Positions 18,326 through 28,618 are shown, counted from the first letter of the stretch. The stretch: 43,657 bases of DNA from Cyanobacteria bacterium RU_5_0 (GCA_012033255.1 JAAUSF010000031.1:1-43657); one strand, 5' to 3'. Notes: generated by a model from the sequence alone, not told the origin. Made by a program: numbers and translations.

Positions 18326-19204
18326 ATGGTTAGAGTATTGCTGTTGCTTCTGATGGTGGGAGCGTTGGTGATTTTTGGGTTGCAGAATTTGTCACCGATT
18401 CCCCTGGTGATTTTGGGGATGCAGACGCTAGCGTTGCCATTAGCGTTTTGGGTGTTAAGCGCGATCGTGGCTGGAGCGTTCACCACTCTGGTGCTTGCAG
18501 GATTGTCTAATGTTTCTCGTCCTGTAGTTTCTGCGCGTCCTGCTGCCAAACGTTCTGCCGATCGCGTAGCGGGTTCCTCTCGCTCTCCCTGGAATACCTG
18601 GACAAAACCCAAAGAATCAGCCAAAGAGCCTAAATCTTCTCGATATGCCGCAAATGATTGGGAAACGGGTGGACAGACCAGGGAAGAATGGGACGATTGG
18701 GATGACTATCAAGAACCTGCTAACCGCAAAACAATTTCCGACCCTAATATTCGTGACACCGAGGATGATGATTGGGCAAGGTGGGAGGGTTACGAGGGGC
18801 GAACCGATCGCAGACGAGAAGAGTTTGAAGACGAGTTTGAGACGGAAGAGCCAGCCGATCGTCCCTCCCGATCGCGTCCTCGCCGCACTGATTTTGAAGC
18901 CCAGCAAGAACTTGAAACCCGACGTCAGTCAGGATCAGTCTATTCTTATAGCTACCGCAAATCAAACGAAACAAGCAGCGACCCTGAACCTCCTCCTGTG
19001 GCTAAACCGAGTGAAGTTTATGATGCTGACTATCGCGTTATTACCCCTCCTTACCGACCCGACCCGGAAGAAGTAATCCCTCCCCCAAGCCCCGTTGAAC
19101 CTGGTGAGCCAAACGATCAGAACGATCGTTCAAATGATGAGAATGATTGGGGATTGGATGAGGATGACGTTGCCGATCAGCCGGATGATAAAGGTAAAAG
19201 GTAA
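18326..19204 (+). CDS. LapA-domain membrane protein with long disordered tail
   Basis: A 292-residue protein. Residues 1-60 are two membrane spans of the LapA/DUF1049 type, with the family-like GLQNLSPIPLVILGMQTLAL segment between them. The remaining 230 residues are hydrophilic, rich in Asp, Glu, Arg, Ser and Pro (TREEWDDWDDYQEPANRK), and look disordered. In enterobacteria LapA helps control lipopolysaccharide assembly; the cyanobacterial role is unknown. The extreme C-terminus (DKGKR) and stop codon lie in a GGTAAAA heptamer array. The gene stands alone between ubiX and ahcY. Confidence 0.82.
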   Translation: MVRVLLLLLMVGALVIFGLQNLSPIPLVILGMQTLALPLAFWVLSAIVAGAFTTLVLAGLSNVSRPVVSARPAAKRSADRVAGSSRSPWNTWTKPKESAKEPKSSRYAANDWETGGQTREEWDDWDDYQEPANRKTISDPNIRDTEDDDWARWEGYEGRTDRRREEFEDEFETEEPADRPSRSRPRRTDFEAQQELETRRQSGSVYSYSYRKSNETSSDPEPPPVAKPSEVYDADYRVITPPYRPDPEEVIPPPSPVEPGEPNDQNDRSNDENDWGLDEDDVADQPDDKGKR

Positions 19205-19217
19205 AAGGTAAAAGGTA
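19193..19217. repeat. heptamer STRR (GGTAAAA x3.5)
   Basis: Tandem GGTAAAA copies across the stop codon of the LapA-domain gene. Confidence 0.85.
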
Positions 19218-19435
19218 CAGCCTTTCCCATTCAGGTCAGGTATACCAGGCATAGGCATTTCGCCCTGCAAAATGGATCTCACCCGATCGAGAACCACAAT
19301 CTTTATCATTTCTTTACTTAATCATTCCTGTCTTTTCACCGTTGATCCTTCATCCTGCTTTAGCAGATAGCTTGATGATTAATACTTCAGCTAAGCTAGT
19401 TAGAGCGGTTTTCAAAGTAACAGAAGATTGCGTAG

Positions 19436-20712
<1,277 letters not shown>

Positions 20713-20715
20713 GGA

Positions 20716-20825
20716 AGTTATGAGTTATGAGTTATGAGTAACGAGTCAACGTAACTTGCTCAAAACCTAAAGCTCAAAATCTAAAACTCATAACTTAAAA
20801 CTCATAACTTAAAACTCATAACTAT
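20716..20825. repeat. opposed STRR arrays (AGTTATG; 14-mer AAAACTCATAACTT)
   Basis: AGTTATG repeated three times at 20716-20736 faces copies of the 14-mer AAAACTCATAACTT (two heptamers) at about 20784-20824. The arms are complementary and could form a long hairpin in any ahcY-dedA read-through RNA. Confidence 0.85.
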
Positions 20826-20842
20826 AAAAAGGAATCCTGTCA

Positions 20843-21469
20843 ATGGCAGAATCAATTGCAACCTGGATCACGGAAGTCATGGCGAAATTCGGTTACCTGG
20901 GTATCGGGTTGCTGATGTTTCTGGAAAATCTCTTTCCGCCTATTCCATCGGAATTGATCATGCCACTGGCAGGGTTCGCGGTTGCTCAAGGGAAATTGCA
21001 ACTAGTGCCTGCGATCGCTGCTGGAGTCATTGGCACAATTCTAGGCGCGTTTCCCTGGTATTACCTTGGTAAAGTTTTAGGCGAAGAGCGCATCAAACGT
21101 TGGATTGATAAACACGGCAAATGGATGGGAATTTCAGCTAATGAAATCGACAAATCCAAGCAATGGTTTTATCGACACGGCACAAAAGCCGTGTTTTTTG
21201 GGCGACTGGTTCCAGGTATCCGGACGCTGATTTCTCTTCCTGCGGGATTCAGCGAAATGCCAATGGTGCGATTTCTGATTTACTCTACCCTGGGCACTCT
21301 GGCATGGGTTGGGCTTTTAACGTTCGCCGGATACAAGCTCGGTGAAAACTATAAACTCGTTGAAGAGTACATTGATCCGATCTCCAAGATCGTTTTGGCG
21401 GTCTTGGTGCTGGCGATCGTCGTCTGGTTTGTGCGGCATTGGCAACGAAGAGGTCGATCGAGAAGTTAG
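20843..21469 (+). CDS. DedA-family membrane protein
   Basis: A 208-residue inner-membrane protein of the DedA/SNARE-associated (VTT) family, thought to act in lipid translocation or proton-linked envelope homeostasis. Family marks include FLENLFPPIPSELIMPLAGF near the N-terminus, FPWYYLGKVLG with the glycine-rich turn, and FFGRLVPGIRTLISLPAGFS, whose Arg residues are conserved. A terminal span (IVLAVLVLAIVVWFV) ends in a basic tail. An AAAAAGGAATCC stretch, containing AAGGA, precedes the ATG. Length is normal. It follows ahcY across a large STRR hairpin and ends five bases before the convergent phosphatase gene. Confidence 0.93.
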   Translation: MAESIATWITEVMAKFGYLGIGLLMFLENLFPPIPSELIMPLAGFAVAQGKLQLVPAIAAGVIGTILGAFPWYYLGKVLGEERIKRWIDKHGKWMGISANEIDKSKQWFYRHGTKAVFFGRLVPGIRTLISLPAGFSEMPMVRFLIYSTLGTLAWVGLLTFAGYKLGENYKLVEEYIDPISKIVLAVLVLAIVVWFVRHWQRRGRSRS

Positions 21470-21474
21470 CCTAA

Positions 21475-21969
21475 TCAACTCACTCCCTGCCGTGTCTTCA
21501 ATACGTATTGCAATAACCCCTCACAGGCATCTAGCAATAAATCAATCACATAATTGAAACCCTCAGCGCCTCCATAGTAAGGATCAGGGACTTCTTTATC
21601 GCGGTGATGACGGCAGAACTCGCACATCATCTTGACTTTATGTTGATACCGTCCTTGGCGATCGAGCGCCAGAATATTGTCATAGTTTTCCTGATCCATT
21701 GCCAAAATCAGGTCAAATTCGGCTAAATCATGCGGTTCCAATTGACGGGCACGTCCCTGTAATGGGATACCGCGTTTGGCGGCGGCGGCAGTCATGCGGC
21801 GATCGGGTAGATTACCAACGTGATAGCTTGCTGTTCCAGCAGAATCACAAACAATTTGATCGCGCAGATTATGTTGCTCAATCAAGTGATTCATGATGTT
21901 CTCGGCAGACGGCGATCGGCAAATGTTGCCAAGGCAGACAAATAGAAGCGTGTAGGGCTGATCAGTCAT
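21475..21969 (-). CDS. low-molecular-weight protein-tyrosine phosphatase
   Basis: A 164-residue cytosolic phosphatase of the LMW-PTP/arsenate reductase fold. The active-site P-loop is CLGNICRSP, with nucleophile Cys12 and phosphate-binding Arg18. The general-acid DP loop reads VPDPYYGG near residue 125. In bacteria such enzymes often act on tyrosine kinases of polysaccharide export, but no such kinase is adjacent here. I chose ATG at 21969 because it places the P-loop close to the N-terminus as usual; an upstream in-frame start at 22017 would run into an inverted-repeat element. Confidence 0.93.
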   Translation of the reverse strand: MTDQPYTLLFVCLGNICRSPSAENIMNHLIEQHNLRDQIVCDSAGTASYHVGNLPDRRMTAAAAKRGIPLQGRARQLEPHDLAEFDLILAMDQENYDNILALDRQGRYQHKVKMMCEFCRHHRDKEVPDPYYGGAEGFNYVIDLLLDACEGLLQYVLKTRQGVS

Positions 21970-22004
21970 AGGTAGTAGCAATGCGCTCAGAGTATGGATG
22001 GGTA

Positions 22005-22126
22005 ACGCGATGTGCAACTTCTTTACATCTCTTGTGGGATGGGCGTCTCGCCCGTCCAGATCGGGGCAGGCAAGATGCCTACCTCACCAGAAATCAAGCT
22101 GACAGCCACAAAGTTGCACATCGCGT
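22005..22126. repeat. MITE-like element with 16-bp perfect inverted ends
   Basis: ACGCGATGTGCAACTT (22005-22020) is the exact reverse complement of 22111-22126. The 90-bp interior contains the CTTGTGGGATGGGCGTCTCG repeat family also found near 7370 and 18203. No coding capacity of note. It sits in the promoter-side spacer of the phosphatase gene. Confidence 0.75.
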
Positions 22127-22187
22127 CAGGTATTAATTTAGTAGATCAAGTAAGAAAAGTTCCACAGACAATTTTAATGTCCATTCC

Positions 22188-22218
22188 TAAAGAAAAAGCA
22201 CTCCCGAAAGAGTGCTTC
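22188..22218 (-). terminator. rho-independent terminator
   Basis: On the minus strand an 8-bp stem AAGCACTC / GAGTGCTT with a 6-base loop is followed by a T-rich run (TTTTTCTTT). It lies about 50 bp after the stop codon of the DUF4278 gene, correctly placed to end its transcript. Confidence 0.8.
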
Positions 22219-22268
22219 CAACCAGCTAACTTGAGACAAGCTCCTACATGCTCCTCAGAACGATCGCC

Positions 22269-22793
22269 TTAGCTGAATGCAACATGGCTGCGATCGTAAG
22301 AATCGACAAAACTGGGATGCGTTTCACCTTTAATATGGTTCCAGTAACGAGTCGCTTCATCCGCAGGCAAGCCGACTTTTGTATCTAAGCGAACTAACAT
22401 CGACTGCTGACGACGCTTGATCGCCCGATGATGATCCATCATCAAATGACGTGCCTGCTCTTGAACAGACGGAGTGCTAGCTTTAACCTCAGCTACTTCA
22501 ACCGTTTTGGCTGTATTCACAGGCGGAGTAGCAGGATTAATCGTGTAGGTATGACCCCGATAAATTAACGTCTTCGGTGCATTAACTTGCGGATTTTCAA
22601 CCTTCGCAACATCAGCAGGATTATAGGTGTGACCCCGATAAATCAGCTTGAGTGTGGATGGCAAAACCAGGGGTTTCTTGCGATTGCGGAACCGGATATC
22701 TACGCCTTGATATTTATCAGATTGGCTCAGATCACCGTAGTTAACCGTCGGAGGGTTGTAGTCGTAAGTAACACCGCGATAGATGAGTTTCAT
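22269..22793 (-). CDS. DUF4278-domain protein with three repeats
   Basis: Function unknown. From ATG 22793 the protein is 174 aa. DUF4278 is a short cyanobacterial domain marked by LIYRGxxY. Here it occurs three times: KLIYRGVTYDYNPP at the N-terminus, KLIYRGHTYNPAD near residue 50 and TLIYRGHTYTINPA near residue 78. The C-terminal half is different and helical, with a His/Arg-rich start (ARHLMMDHHRAIKRRQQSML) and a WNHIKGETHPSFVDSYDRSH end. It is soluble with no signal peptide. A GAGG-containing leader precedes the ATG; a sigma70-like promoter and a strong terminator bracket it, so it appears to be an independent transcript. Confidence 0.85.
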   Translation of the reverse strand: MKLIYRGVTYDYNPPTVNYGDLSQSDKYQGVDIRFRNRKKPLVLPSTLKLIYRGHTYNPADVAKVENPQVNAPKTLIYRGHTYTINPATPPVNTAKTVEVAEVKASTPSVQEQARHLMMDHHRAIKRRQQSMLVRLDTKVGLPADEATRYWNHIKGETHPSFVDSYDRSHVAFS

Positions 22794-22924
22794 GATTCTC
22801 GCCTCTTTTTCTACATAAAGTGGACTTGAGGCGCGTTCCTTCAGGAGTTTCCCTACTTCCGTCTCCCGACTCGATATCATGATTCTTTGAGGGAGGGAGA
22901 TGAACGATTTCTTTTTCTGTATCT

Positions 22925-22953
22925 ATTGTTACGGTTTTAGAGGTTTTTGTCAA
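22925..22953 (-). promoter_or_regulatory. sigma70-like promoter of the DUF4278 gene
   Basis: Minus strand TTGACA (22948-22953), a 17-bp spacer, then AACAAT (22925-22930), a perfect -35 and a 4-of-6 -10. It predicts an RNA starting near 22918 with a 5' leader of about 125 nt. Just upstream, TTTGTCA (22968-22974) and TGACAAA (22983-22989) form a perfect inverted repeat, a possible operator. Confidence 0.5.
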
Positions 22954-22993
22954 CTCAATCAGAGAATTTTGTCATAAACCCCTGACAAATCCC

Positions 22994-23170
22994 AGAAACC
23001 CGTGTAGCACCTTCCCGCCCCTATTGTGTACACACAAGTCCTCTTACATCGGCTAGTCGAATGTCGCCCCCTTGCATCACCTTCTGCCGGAAGCCGTAAC
23101 TGTAGGATTTGCTTTTCCCATGCCCCAATGGTGTCAAATGTCTGCGATTCAGCAGAGAAGTCTCTCGTCC
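22994..23170. other. intergenic, nothing recognised
   Basis: Spacer between the DUF4278 promoter region and the end of the DUF482 gene. I see no gene or structured element that I can support. Confidence 0.4.
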
Positions 23171-24354
23171 CTATGAATCACATTCCTTCCTAAACGGCAA
23201 ATCTTGATTGATCGCGTCGATCTCCTGTTGCTCCAGGTCATTAATTTCATCAATGTAAGCATGGAGAATATGGGCAAGGCGATTGTCGTAGAAGCGATGA
23301 ACCGAGTGATTGGGGGTAGCAGGAAAGCCACGTCGTTTCTTGTGCCGACCGCCTGCACCTGGGTCGAAAAGCTGTATGTTATGGTCGATCGCCCATTCGA
23401 TCGGTGTGTAATAGCAGGTGTCAAAGTGCAGGTTATCGAAATCTTGGGTGGCTCCCCAATAGCGTCCGTAGAGGCAATCGGCTTTCGTCAGGCAGAAAGA
23501 CATACCGATCGGATGATGGGCATTCCCTTCGCTGTAAACAGCGAACAGCACGACTCGATGCGCGTAACCAGGACAGAGTTGTTCAAAAAAGCGGCGAGTC
23601 AGGTATTTACTGCCCCACCAGCCAAACTTATCGCAGGTATCGCTGTAGAAGTCATACATCTGAGACAAAATCGACTTAGACAACGCATCTCCTGTGAGCG
23701 GCTGGAGGCGTAATCCGGCTTGAGCGACGGCTTTGCGCTCTCGTTTGATATTGCGACGCTGATTCGCATTGAAGCTGGCTAAATAATCATCGAACGTCTG
23801 AAAATCGTGATTGACCCAAATAAAACTATGGTGCAGCCAACTGACAAAACCATATCGCTCGATCACAGGTCGCCACTCCGGATCAACATAAAGGAAATTA
23901 CAGCCAGAAATCCGATTGCGGACACAAAAATGATCGATCGCTCCCACCATCAGTTCTGTCATTTCGTCCTCGTCTTCACCGGGAGCAATCAAAAAGCGAT
24001 ACCCCTCTGCGGGCGTAAACGGCGACATCCCCAGCAGCTTAGGATAGTAGCGAACTCCCAGACGCTCTGCCAATTCTGCCCATTGATGATCAAAGACAAA
24101 CTCACCCTGCTATGCCCTTTCAAATAAAGCGGAGCCGCCGCAATCAGGGAACGATCGCGCCACACCGCTAGATGAGTCGGCAACCATCCGGCTTTCGCCC
24201 CAACACTGCCTGACGTTTCCATATTGTTGAGCCACTCCCACTCCAGGAACGGCGTTTTGAGCGGCATCGCCAACGCATCCCACTCAGCTTGAGGGATTTC
24301 TGCGATCGAATTAATCCAACTAACAGAGTAACGAGGCTTGAATTGTTCAACCAT
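23171..24354 (-). pseudogene. GNAT-like N-acyltransferase (DUF482), single-base frameshift
   Basis: Family: COG3146/PF04339 putative acyltransferases with a FemAB/GNAT-like fold, substrate unknown. Starting at ATG 24354 the protein reads MVEQFKPRYSVSWINSI, then SGSVGAKAGWLPTHLAVW and AAAPLYLKGHS, after which the frame breaks near 24109. Restoring one G on the plus strand (CCTGCTATG to CCTGGCTATG) gives GHSQGEFVFDHQWAELAERL and joins to the second frame, which begins LGVRYYPKLLGMSPFTPAEG and ends at 23171. The rebuilt protein is about 394 aa, the usual size. Later family motifs such as NQRRNIKRERK and LFDPGAGGRHKKRRGF are intact. An assembly error is as likely as real decay. The missing base has the same CTGGC context as in ahcY. 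Sequence upstream of 24354 is an STRR array and not coding. Confidence 0.85.
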
Positions 24355-24367
24355 GCTGAGGGTGGAG

Positions 24368-24560
24368 GTTTTGAGTTTTGAGTTTTGAGTTTTGAGTTTT
24401 GAGGATGTCTTAAAAGGTGTCATTCCTCACTAGATTAGCCTTCTTAACCGCCCACTTTTGGGGCAATCGAATTCAAGGTTCCCCAGAATTGGGGGATTTG
24501 GGGGGCAGACGTTTTGACTTGAGACTATCCTCTCAACACTTAAAACTCAAAACTACTTTA
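24368..24560. repeat. opposed STRR arrays around a palindromic repeat
   Basis: GTTTTGA occurs about five times in tandem at 24368-24403. A copy of the CCCCAGAATTGGGGGATTT family lies at about 24473-24511. A short AAAACTCAAAACT array at about 24540-24554 closes the set in opposite orientation. This is the same arrangement as at 17302-17515. Confidence 0.8.
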
Positions 24561-24567
24561 AGTTAGT

Positions 24568-25254
24568 TTAATTTTTCTTTCGCCGTAGGCAATAGTTCAA
24601 GAAGACTTCATGATCGATCGCCTTGACAGATAGAAGTTCCAGACGAGGAGCTAACGTTTCCATAAAGCCTGATCCTTCAACGGGCGTAGGAGCTTGAGAG
24701 CCGCCGAGGATGAGCGGACACACGGTGAGCCAAAATTCATCGATTTGATCGATGGCTAGCAAGGCGGCAACGAGTTCGCCGCCGCCTGCAATCACCAACT
24801 GTTGGATGCCAAGGAGCTTCAGTTCGTGGAGTGCGATCTCCCAGTCTAAATCGCCAGATAAAATCAGAGGTGGGGTAAGGATTCGATCGAATTCTGATCG
24901 CCCTTGCCATTGCTCTGCGCCAGCGATCGTGGTTAATAGCCATCGAGGCAGGGGTTGACGAAAAAAGGGATACTTGGGGTTAAGTTGGGCGGATCGAGAG
25001 CAAACGATGTGAATAGGTTGGAGAGGCTTGCCTTGCTGCTGTCGCTGTTGTAATAGGTCTAGATTGGTGATGCGGAAGGTGGTTTGATATGCGCGTAAGG
25101 TTGCGGCTCCAAACAAAACACCATCGGCTTTGGCGATCTGGGTTTCTAGATGTGCCTTGTCAGCGGCAGACCCGAAACGGGCAGGCGATCGCCTTGCATC
25201 GGCAATTTTGCCATCAATACTCATTGCCAGGACTACAGTAGTGTAGGGACGCAT
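24568..25254 (-). CDS. RibD C-terminal-type reductase
   Basis: A 228-residue stand-alone RibD-C/dihydrofolate-reductase-fold protein. In riboflavin synthesis this domain reduces the ribosylamino-pyrimidine intermediate with NADPH. Visible marks are the opening RPYTTVVLAMSIDGKIADAR, the nucleotide-binding GVLFGAATLRAYQ segment, and GIQQLVIAGGGELVAALLA followed by DEFWLTVCPLILGG. No deaminase domain is attached, and none is nearby, so it may pair with a separate RibD deaminase. A related plant/cyanobacterial reductase activity is possible. The ATG at 25254 fits the conserved N-terminus. Confidence 0.87.
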   Translation of the reverse strand: MRPYTTVVLAMSIDGKIADARRSPARFGSAADKAHLETQIAKADGVLFGAATLRAYQTTFRITNLDLLQQRQQQGKPLQPIHIVCSRSAQLNPKYPFFRQPLPRWLLTTIAGAEQWQGRSEFDRILTPPLILSGDLDWEIALHELKLLGIQQLVIAGGGELVAALLAIDQIDEFWLTVCPLILGGSQAPTPVEGSGFMETLAPRLELLSVKAIDHEVFLNYCLRRKKN

Positions 25255-25419
25255 TTGTAATGGAGTTTATCTGCATGAAGAATCATTGAAATTGCGCGGT
25301 TCGTATACGAGTGTCTAGATTGTTCGGGGTGGATGAGTATTAATCTTGGGTATTACTCTTTAATAATGTGGGCATTGCATCTCCGAATGGAGTCCAGCAC
25401 CCCCAGTTAAACAGTGGTT

Positions 25420-27432
25420 ATGGCTATGTTCGGTCAGTCCTCCTTTCGTCGAATTTTGCTCTTACGGATTCTGTTACTCAGTATCCCCATTTTGTTCTTA
25501 GGGATGGCAGTCACGTTCCGCAAGGCTCGCACGAGTTTGCTGAACACAGCCAGAGTTAATTTGGAGCAAAACGCAGTCCTCAAGGCAGAATCTATCCAGG
25601 ACTCAATTGAGGCACTACGGACAAATTTATCGATCGCCAGTGAATCGGCTTCGCTTCAGTATGGCTCACCCGTTTCCTCCCAAGTTCTTTTATCCCAATT
25701 GAAAACAGAGCTTTTTGGCGCAAATAGCCCGGAGTGCTTACAATTTCGAGATTTACAGACTAATCGGCTGATTGCAAGTACCTGTGGGAATAAGGTGCTT
25801 GATCCCATCTCTACGCAAGGATGGGCACCTCAACGTGATCCCTCATCGAGCGATCGCCTCAAAGTCCACACTTTAGCCATTAACCGCATCAATCCTGTTG
25901 TCCAAGCAAACATGGACAGTCAGCTAAACCTGATTATCAGCACACCCGTCTATGATCCGGGAGGAATTCTGCGATATAGCCTCACGGCACAGATTGTTTT
26001 GAGACAAGCTGACACGGTTCAACCCTGGCTGCTTCAAGGGTATACCGTAGTCATTGATCCAGATGGCACATTTCTAGCGCATCCGCTTGCCAATCGAGTC
26101 AGACAAAACATCGCTCAGCAGGTTGGCGAAGATCGGTTCCAAGACATCCTCATGAATGTGGAACGCGGCGAAAAGGGGGCACGTCACATATACAATTTCA
26201 CCAACCCTAATGGAGCCGAGTGGATCGCTGGATTTAGCCCGATTACGATTCCTGTTTCTGCGACTGAAAGCCAAACTTGGGCAGTTCTATCAATCACTCG
26301 TGTGGATAGTGCCTTACAAGGCTTGAAAGAAATTACCCAAATTCTCCTGATTCTGACCGCAGGCTTGTTGGCGGCTCACCTGTTAGCAATGCTATATATG
26401 GCAAGAGATCTGGCATTGCCGATCGAGCAACTTGGGAAGTATGCCCTGCGAATTCACAAACGCGATGCAACTGAACGGGCACCCAAAAACTTCCGCATCC
26501 GCGAACTCAACCATCTAGCAGAAGTGTTGGACAGCATGGTAGGACGACTGGAAGAACGCGCCAAAGAGCTAGAGTCTGCTTGGCAAGAAGCAAAAGCTGC
26601 TAACCAGCTTAAGAGCCAATTTTTGGCAAACACCTCTCATGAACTGCGAACGCCCCTCAACGCCATTATCAACTGTATTCGCCTGGTCAAAGATGACTGC
26701 TGCGATACTCGCGAAGAAGAAGTGGAATTTCTAGACCATGCCGATAAAGCCGCCATTCATCTGCTCAAAATCATTAACGATATTTTGGATATTCAACGAA
26801 TTGAAGAAGAGAAATTGCCACTTGCGATCGAAACGGTTGACCTGCGACAGATTCTCAAAGAGGCAGTGGATTTAGAGGTTGTGCCCATTCAGCAAAAAGG
26901 CTTAAAGTTAACCGTTACAGATTTGTTAGAACCGATCCTGGTACGGGCTGACCCGTCTCGCTTGAAACAAGTGTTTCTAAACGTGATCTACAACGCCATG
27001 AAGTTCACCGATCAGGGCGAAATCACGATCGACGTTCGCACTGAAACCGCCGTTTCTCCGCCGATCGCTGAACAAAATGGACATTATGGCGACGGGGGTG
27101 TCCTTAGACCGTGGGTGATCGTTGCAGTGAAAGACACTGGGATTGGGATCGATCTGGCTCAACAGCATAAGTTATTCCGTCCCTTTGTGATGGTAGACGG
27201 CACTACAACCCGGAAATTTGAGGGCACCGGATTGGGTTTAGCCATCTCTCGTAATTTGGTTGAGATGATGGGTGGACGGATCACGCTGCATAGTGCAGGG
27301 GTGGGACATGGAACCACTGTCAAAATCGTCATGCCCATTTTCGATCCATCTCACAGTGAATCGATCGACTCTCAAGAGAGTTCCAAAACGACCCTCAATC
27401 AGTCAGCCGCAGAACCATCTGCGATCGGCTAA
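25420..27432 (+). CDS. membrane sensor histidine kinase with Cache-like domain
   Basis: A roughly 670-residue sensor. A first membrane span (about residues 14-34, LLLRILLLSIPILFLGMAV), an extracytoplasmic region of about 270 residues with a Cache-type segment (TVVIDPDGTFLAHPLAN), and a second span near 307-330 precede a HAMP linker. HisKA has phospho-acceptor His at about 409 (LANTSHELRTPLNAI). The ATPase domain shows NVIYNAMKFT, VKDTGIGID and GTGLGLAIS. There is no receiver and no neighbouring response regulator, so the partner is elsewhere. I prefer ATG 25420; GTG 25414 and ATG 25426 are also possible. No strong ribosome-binding site is visible. Confidence 0.93.
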   Translation: MAMFGQSSFRRILLLRILLLSIPILFLGMAVTFRKARTSLLNTARVNLEQNAVLKAESIQDSIEALRTNLSIASESASLQYGSPVSSQVLLSQLKTELFGANSPECLQFRDLQTNRLIASTCGNKVLDPISTQGWAPQRDPSSSDRLKVHTLAINRINPVVQANMDSQLNLIISTPVYDPGGILRYSLTAQIVLRQADTVQPWLLQGYTVVIDPDGTFLAHPLANRVRQNIAQQVGEDRFQDILMNVERGEKGARHIYNFTNPNGAEWIAGFSPITIPVSATESQTWAVLSITRVDSALQGLKEITQILLILTAGLLAAHLLAMLYMARDLALPIEQLGKYALRIHKRDATERAPKNFRIRELNHLAEVLDSMVGRLEERAKELESAWQEAKAANQLKSQFLANTSHELRTPLNAIINCIRLVKDDCCDTREEEVEFLDHADKAAIHLLKIINDILDIQRIEEEKLPLAIETVDLRQILKEAVDLEVVPIQQKGLKLTVTDLLEPILVRADPSRLKQVFLNVIYNAMKFTDQGEITIDVRTETAVSPPIAEQNGHYGDGGVLRPWVIVAVKDTGIGIDLAQQHKLFRPFVMVDGTTTRKFEGTGLGLAISRNLVEMMGGRITLHSAGVGHGTTVKIVMPIFDPSHSESIDSQESSKTTLNQSAAEPSAIG

Positions 27433-27454
27433 TAAGTGATGAACCAACCCTGCA

Positions 27455-28618
27455 TTAGGCAACATCCACCGTCCGTCCACCTTGCCGCAGCGACAGGGTT
27501 AGTGCGGTGAGAATCTGAACTAGCTCCGCTCCCAATCTTCCTGGAGAAATCCAAGAGGAAGTGTTTTGTTGTACACAGGTGAGGAAGTGAGAGCAGACTT
27601 GCTGGAGGGGTTCGATCGCCTCAAAATTGAGGATTTGCTGGTGTTGCTCCGCAGGACTAAAGTAGCGATCGGTTTGCTCTAGCCTACCTTGCAGCAAAGT
27701 TAAAGGAGCAGAGGCCATTTCATCAAATATGAGCGTCCCTTGACTACCCGCGATGCTGAGTCGTCGCTGTTTATCTGGATTAGACCAACAAAGATGAATA
27801 AACGCCTGAAATCCACTCGGATAGACGAGTTTGACCCAAACTAAATCGGATAGACCACGATCGAACGGATAAGGATTCTCACTTTCCGACTGAAGCCAAG
27901 CTGCCCCTTGCGCCTGCACTTGAACCGGACTCTCACTGAGCCAATGGTTAAAAATAGCAATATCATGAATTGCTAAATCCCATAAGGCATCGACATCTTG
28001 ACGAATTGGTCCTAAATGAGTCCGCGCTGCATAGCCGTAGCGTAGCGCTCCCAACGTCCCCTGTTGAATCACCTCCTTACCCCGTCTAATTGCCGGATGA
28101 AATAAATAAGTATGGTCGATCACCAACTGGCGTTGCTGCTGAGCCGCGAGATGACAAAGTTCAAACGATTCTGCCACATCCAAAGTGAGCGGTTTTTCTG
28201 CCAGAATATGCAGTCCTCGTCTTAGAGCCTCTTGAATCAGCGTGTAGTGAGTTGCGGCTGGAGTAGCAATAACGACGGCTTCAATGTTGGGCGATCGCAA
28301 TGCCTCTTGCCAACCCGTCGTCAAAATCACATCATCAGAATCAAAATCAAAATCAAACCGTTGTGAAAGCCCATTTATTCGTTCTAAAGAGATATCTGCT
28401 ACAGCCACTACCCGTGCTTGCGGATGCCTCAGAAAATTCCGCAACAAATGACTTCCCCATCGCCCAACACCGAAAAGGGCAAGTCCAATTCGAGATGAAG
28501 CGGAGGATTGAGGGAGTGGGGGAGTGAGAGAGTGGGGGAGTGACGGAGATAGCGTCTCATTTGTTTCAGAGAGAGCGAGGAATGAAGTAGAAGTTTCAGC
28601 GACTATTACGTTCTCCAT
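27455..28618 (-). CDS. Gfo/Idh/MocA-family oxidoreductase
   Basis: A 387-residue NAD(P)-dependent sugar-type dehydrogenase. The Rossmann start is RIGLALFGVGRWGSHLLRNF at about residue 42. Then come the AVVIATPAATHY strand, the conserved catalytic-region segment HILAEKPLTLDVAES, and the DLAIHDIAIFNHWL motif with the usual His. The substrate, likely a nucleotide sugar or inositol-like compound, cannot be read from sequence. Residues about 23-40 (LSPSLPHSLTPPLPQSSAS) are encoded by a CACTCCCTCACTC low-complexity array, so the native start may lie downstream of the ATG at 28618. It ends 22 bp from the convergent histidine kinase gene. Confidence 0.88.
   Translation of the reverse strand: MENVIVAETSTSFLALSETNETLSPSLPHSLTPPLPQSSASSRIGLALFGVGRWGSHLLRNFLRHPQARVVAVADISLERINGLSQRFDFDFDSDDVILTTGWQEALRSPNIEAVVIATPAATHYTLIQEALRRGLHILAEKPLTLDVAESFELCHLAAQQQRQLVIDHTYLFHPAIRRGKEVIQQGTLGALRYGYAARTHLGPIRQDVDALWDLAIHDIAIFNHWLSESPVQVQAQGAAWLQSESENPYPFDRGLSDLVWVKLVYPSGFQAFIHLCWSNPDKQRRLSIAGSQGTLIFDEMASAPLTLLQGRLEQTDRYFSPAEQHQQILNFEAIEPLQQVCSHFLTCVQQNTSSWISPGRLGAELVQILTALTLSLRQGGRTVDVA

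Noticed and set aside
22012-22272. 86-codon plus-strand frame
   Set aside because: It is built mostly from the inverted-repeat element and the DUF4278 terminator; no family resemblance or ribosome-binding site.
24355-24423. N-terminal extension of the DUF482 protein
   Set aside because: The added residues are the translated GTTTTGA array; the conserved N-terminus begins at 24354.
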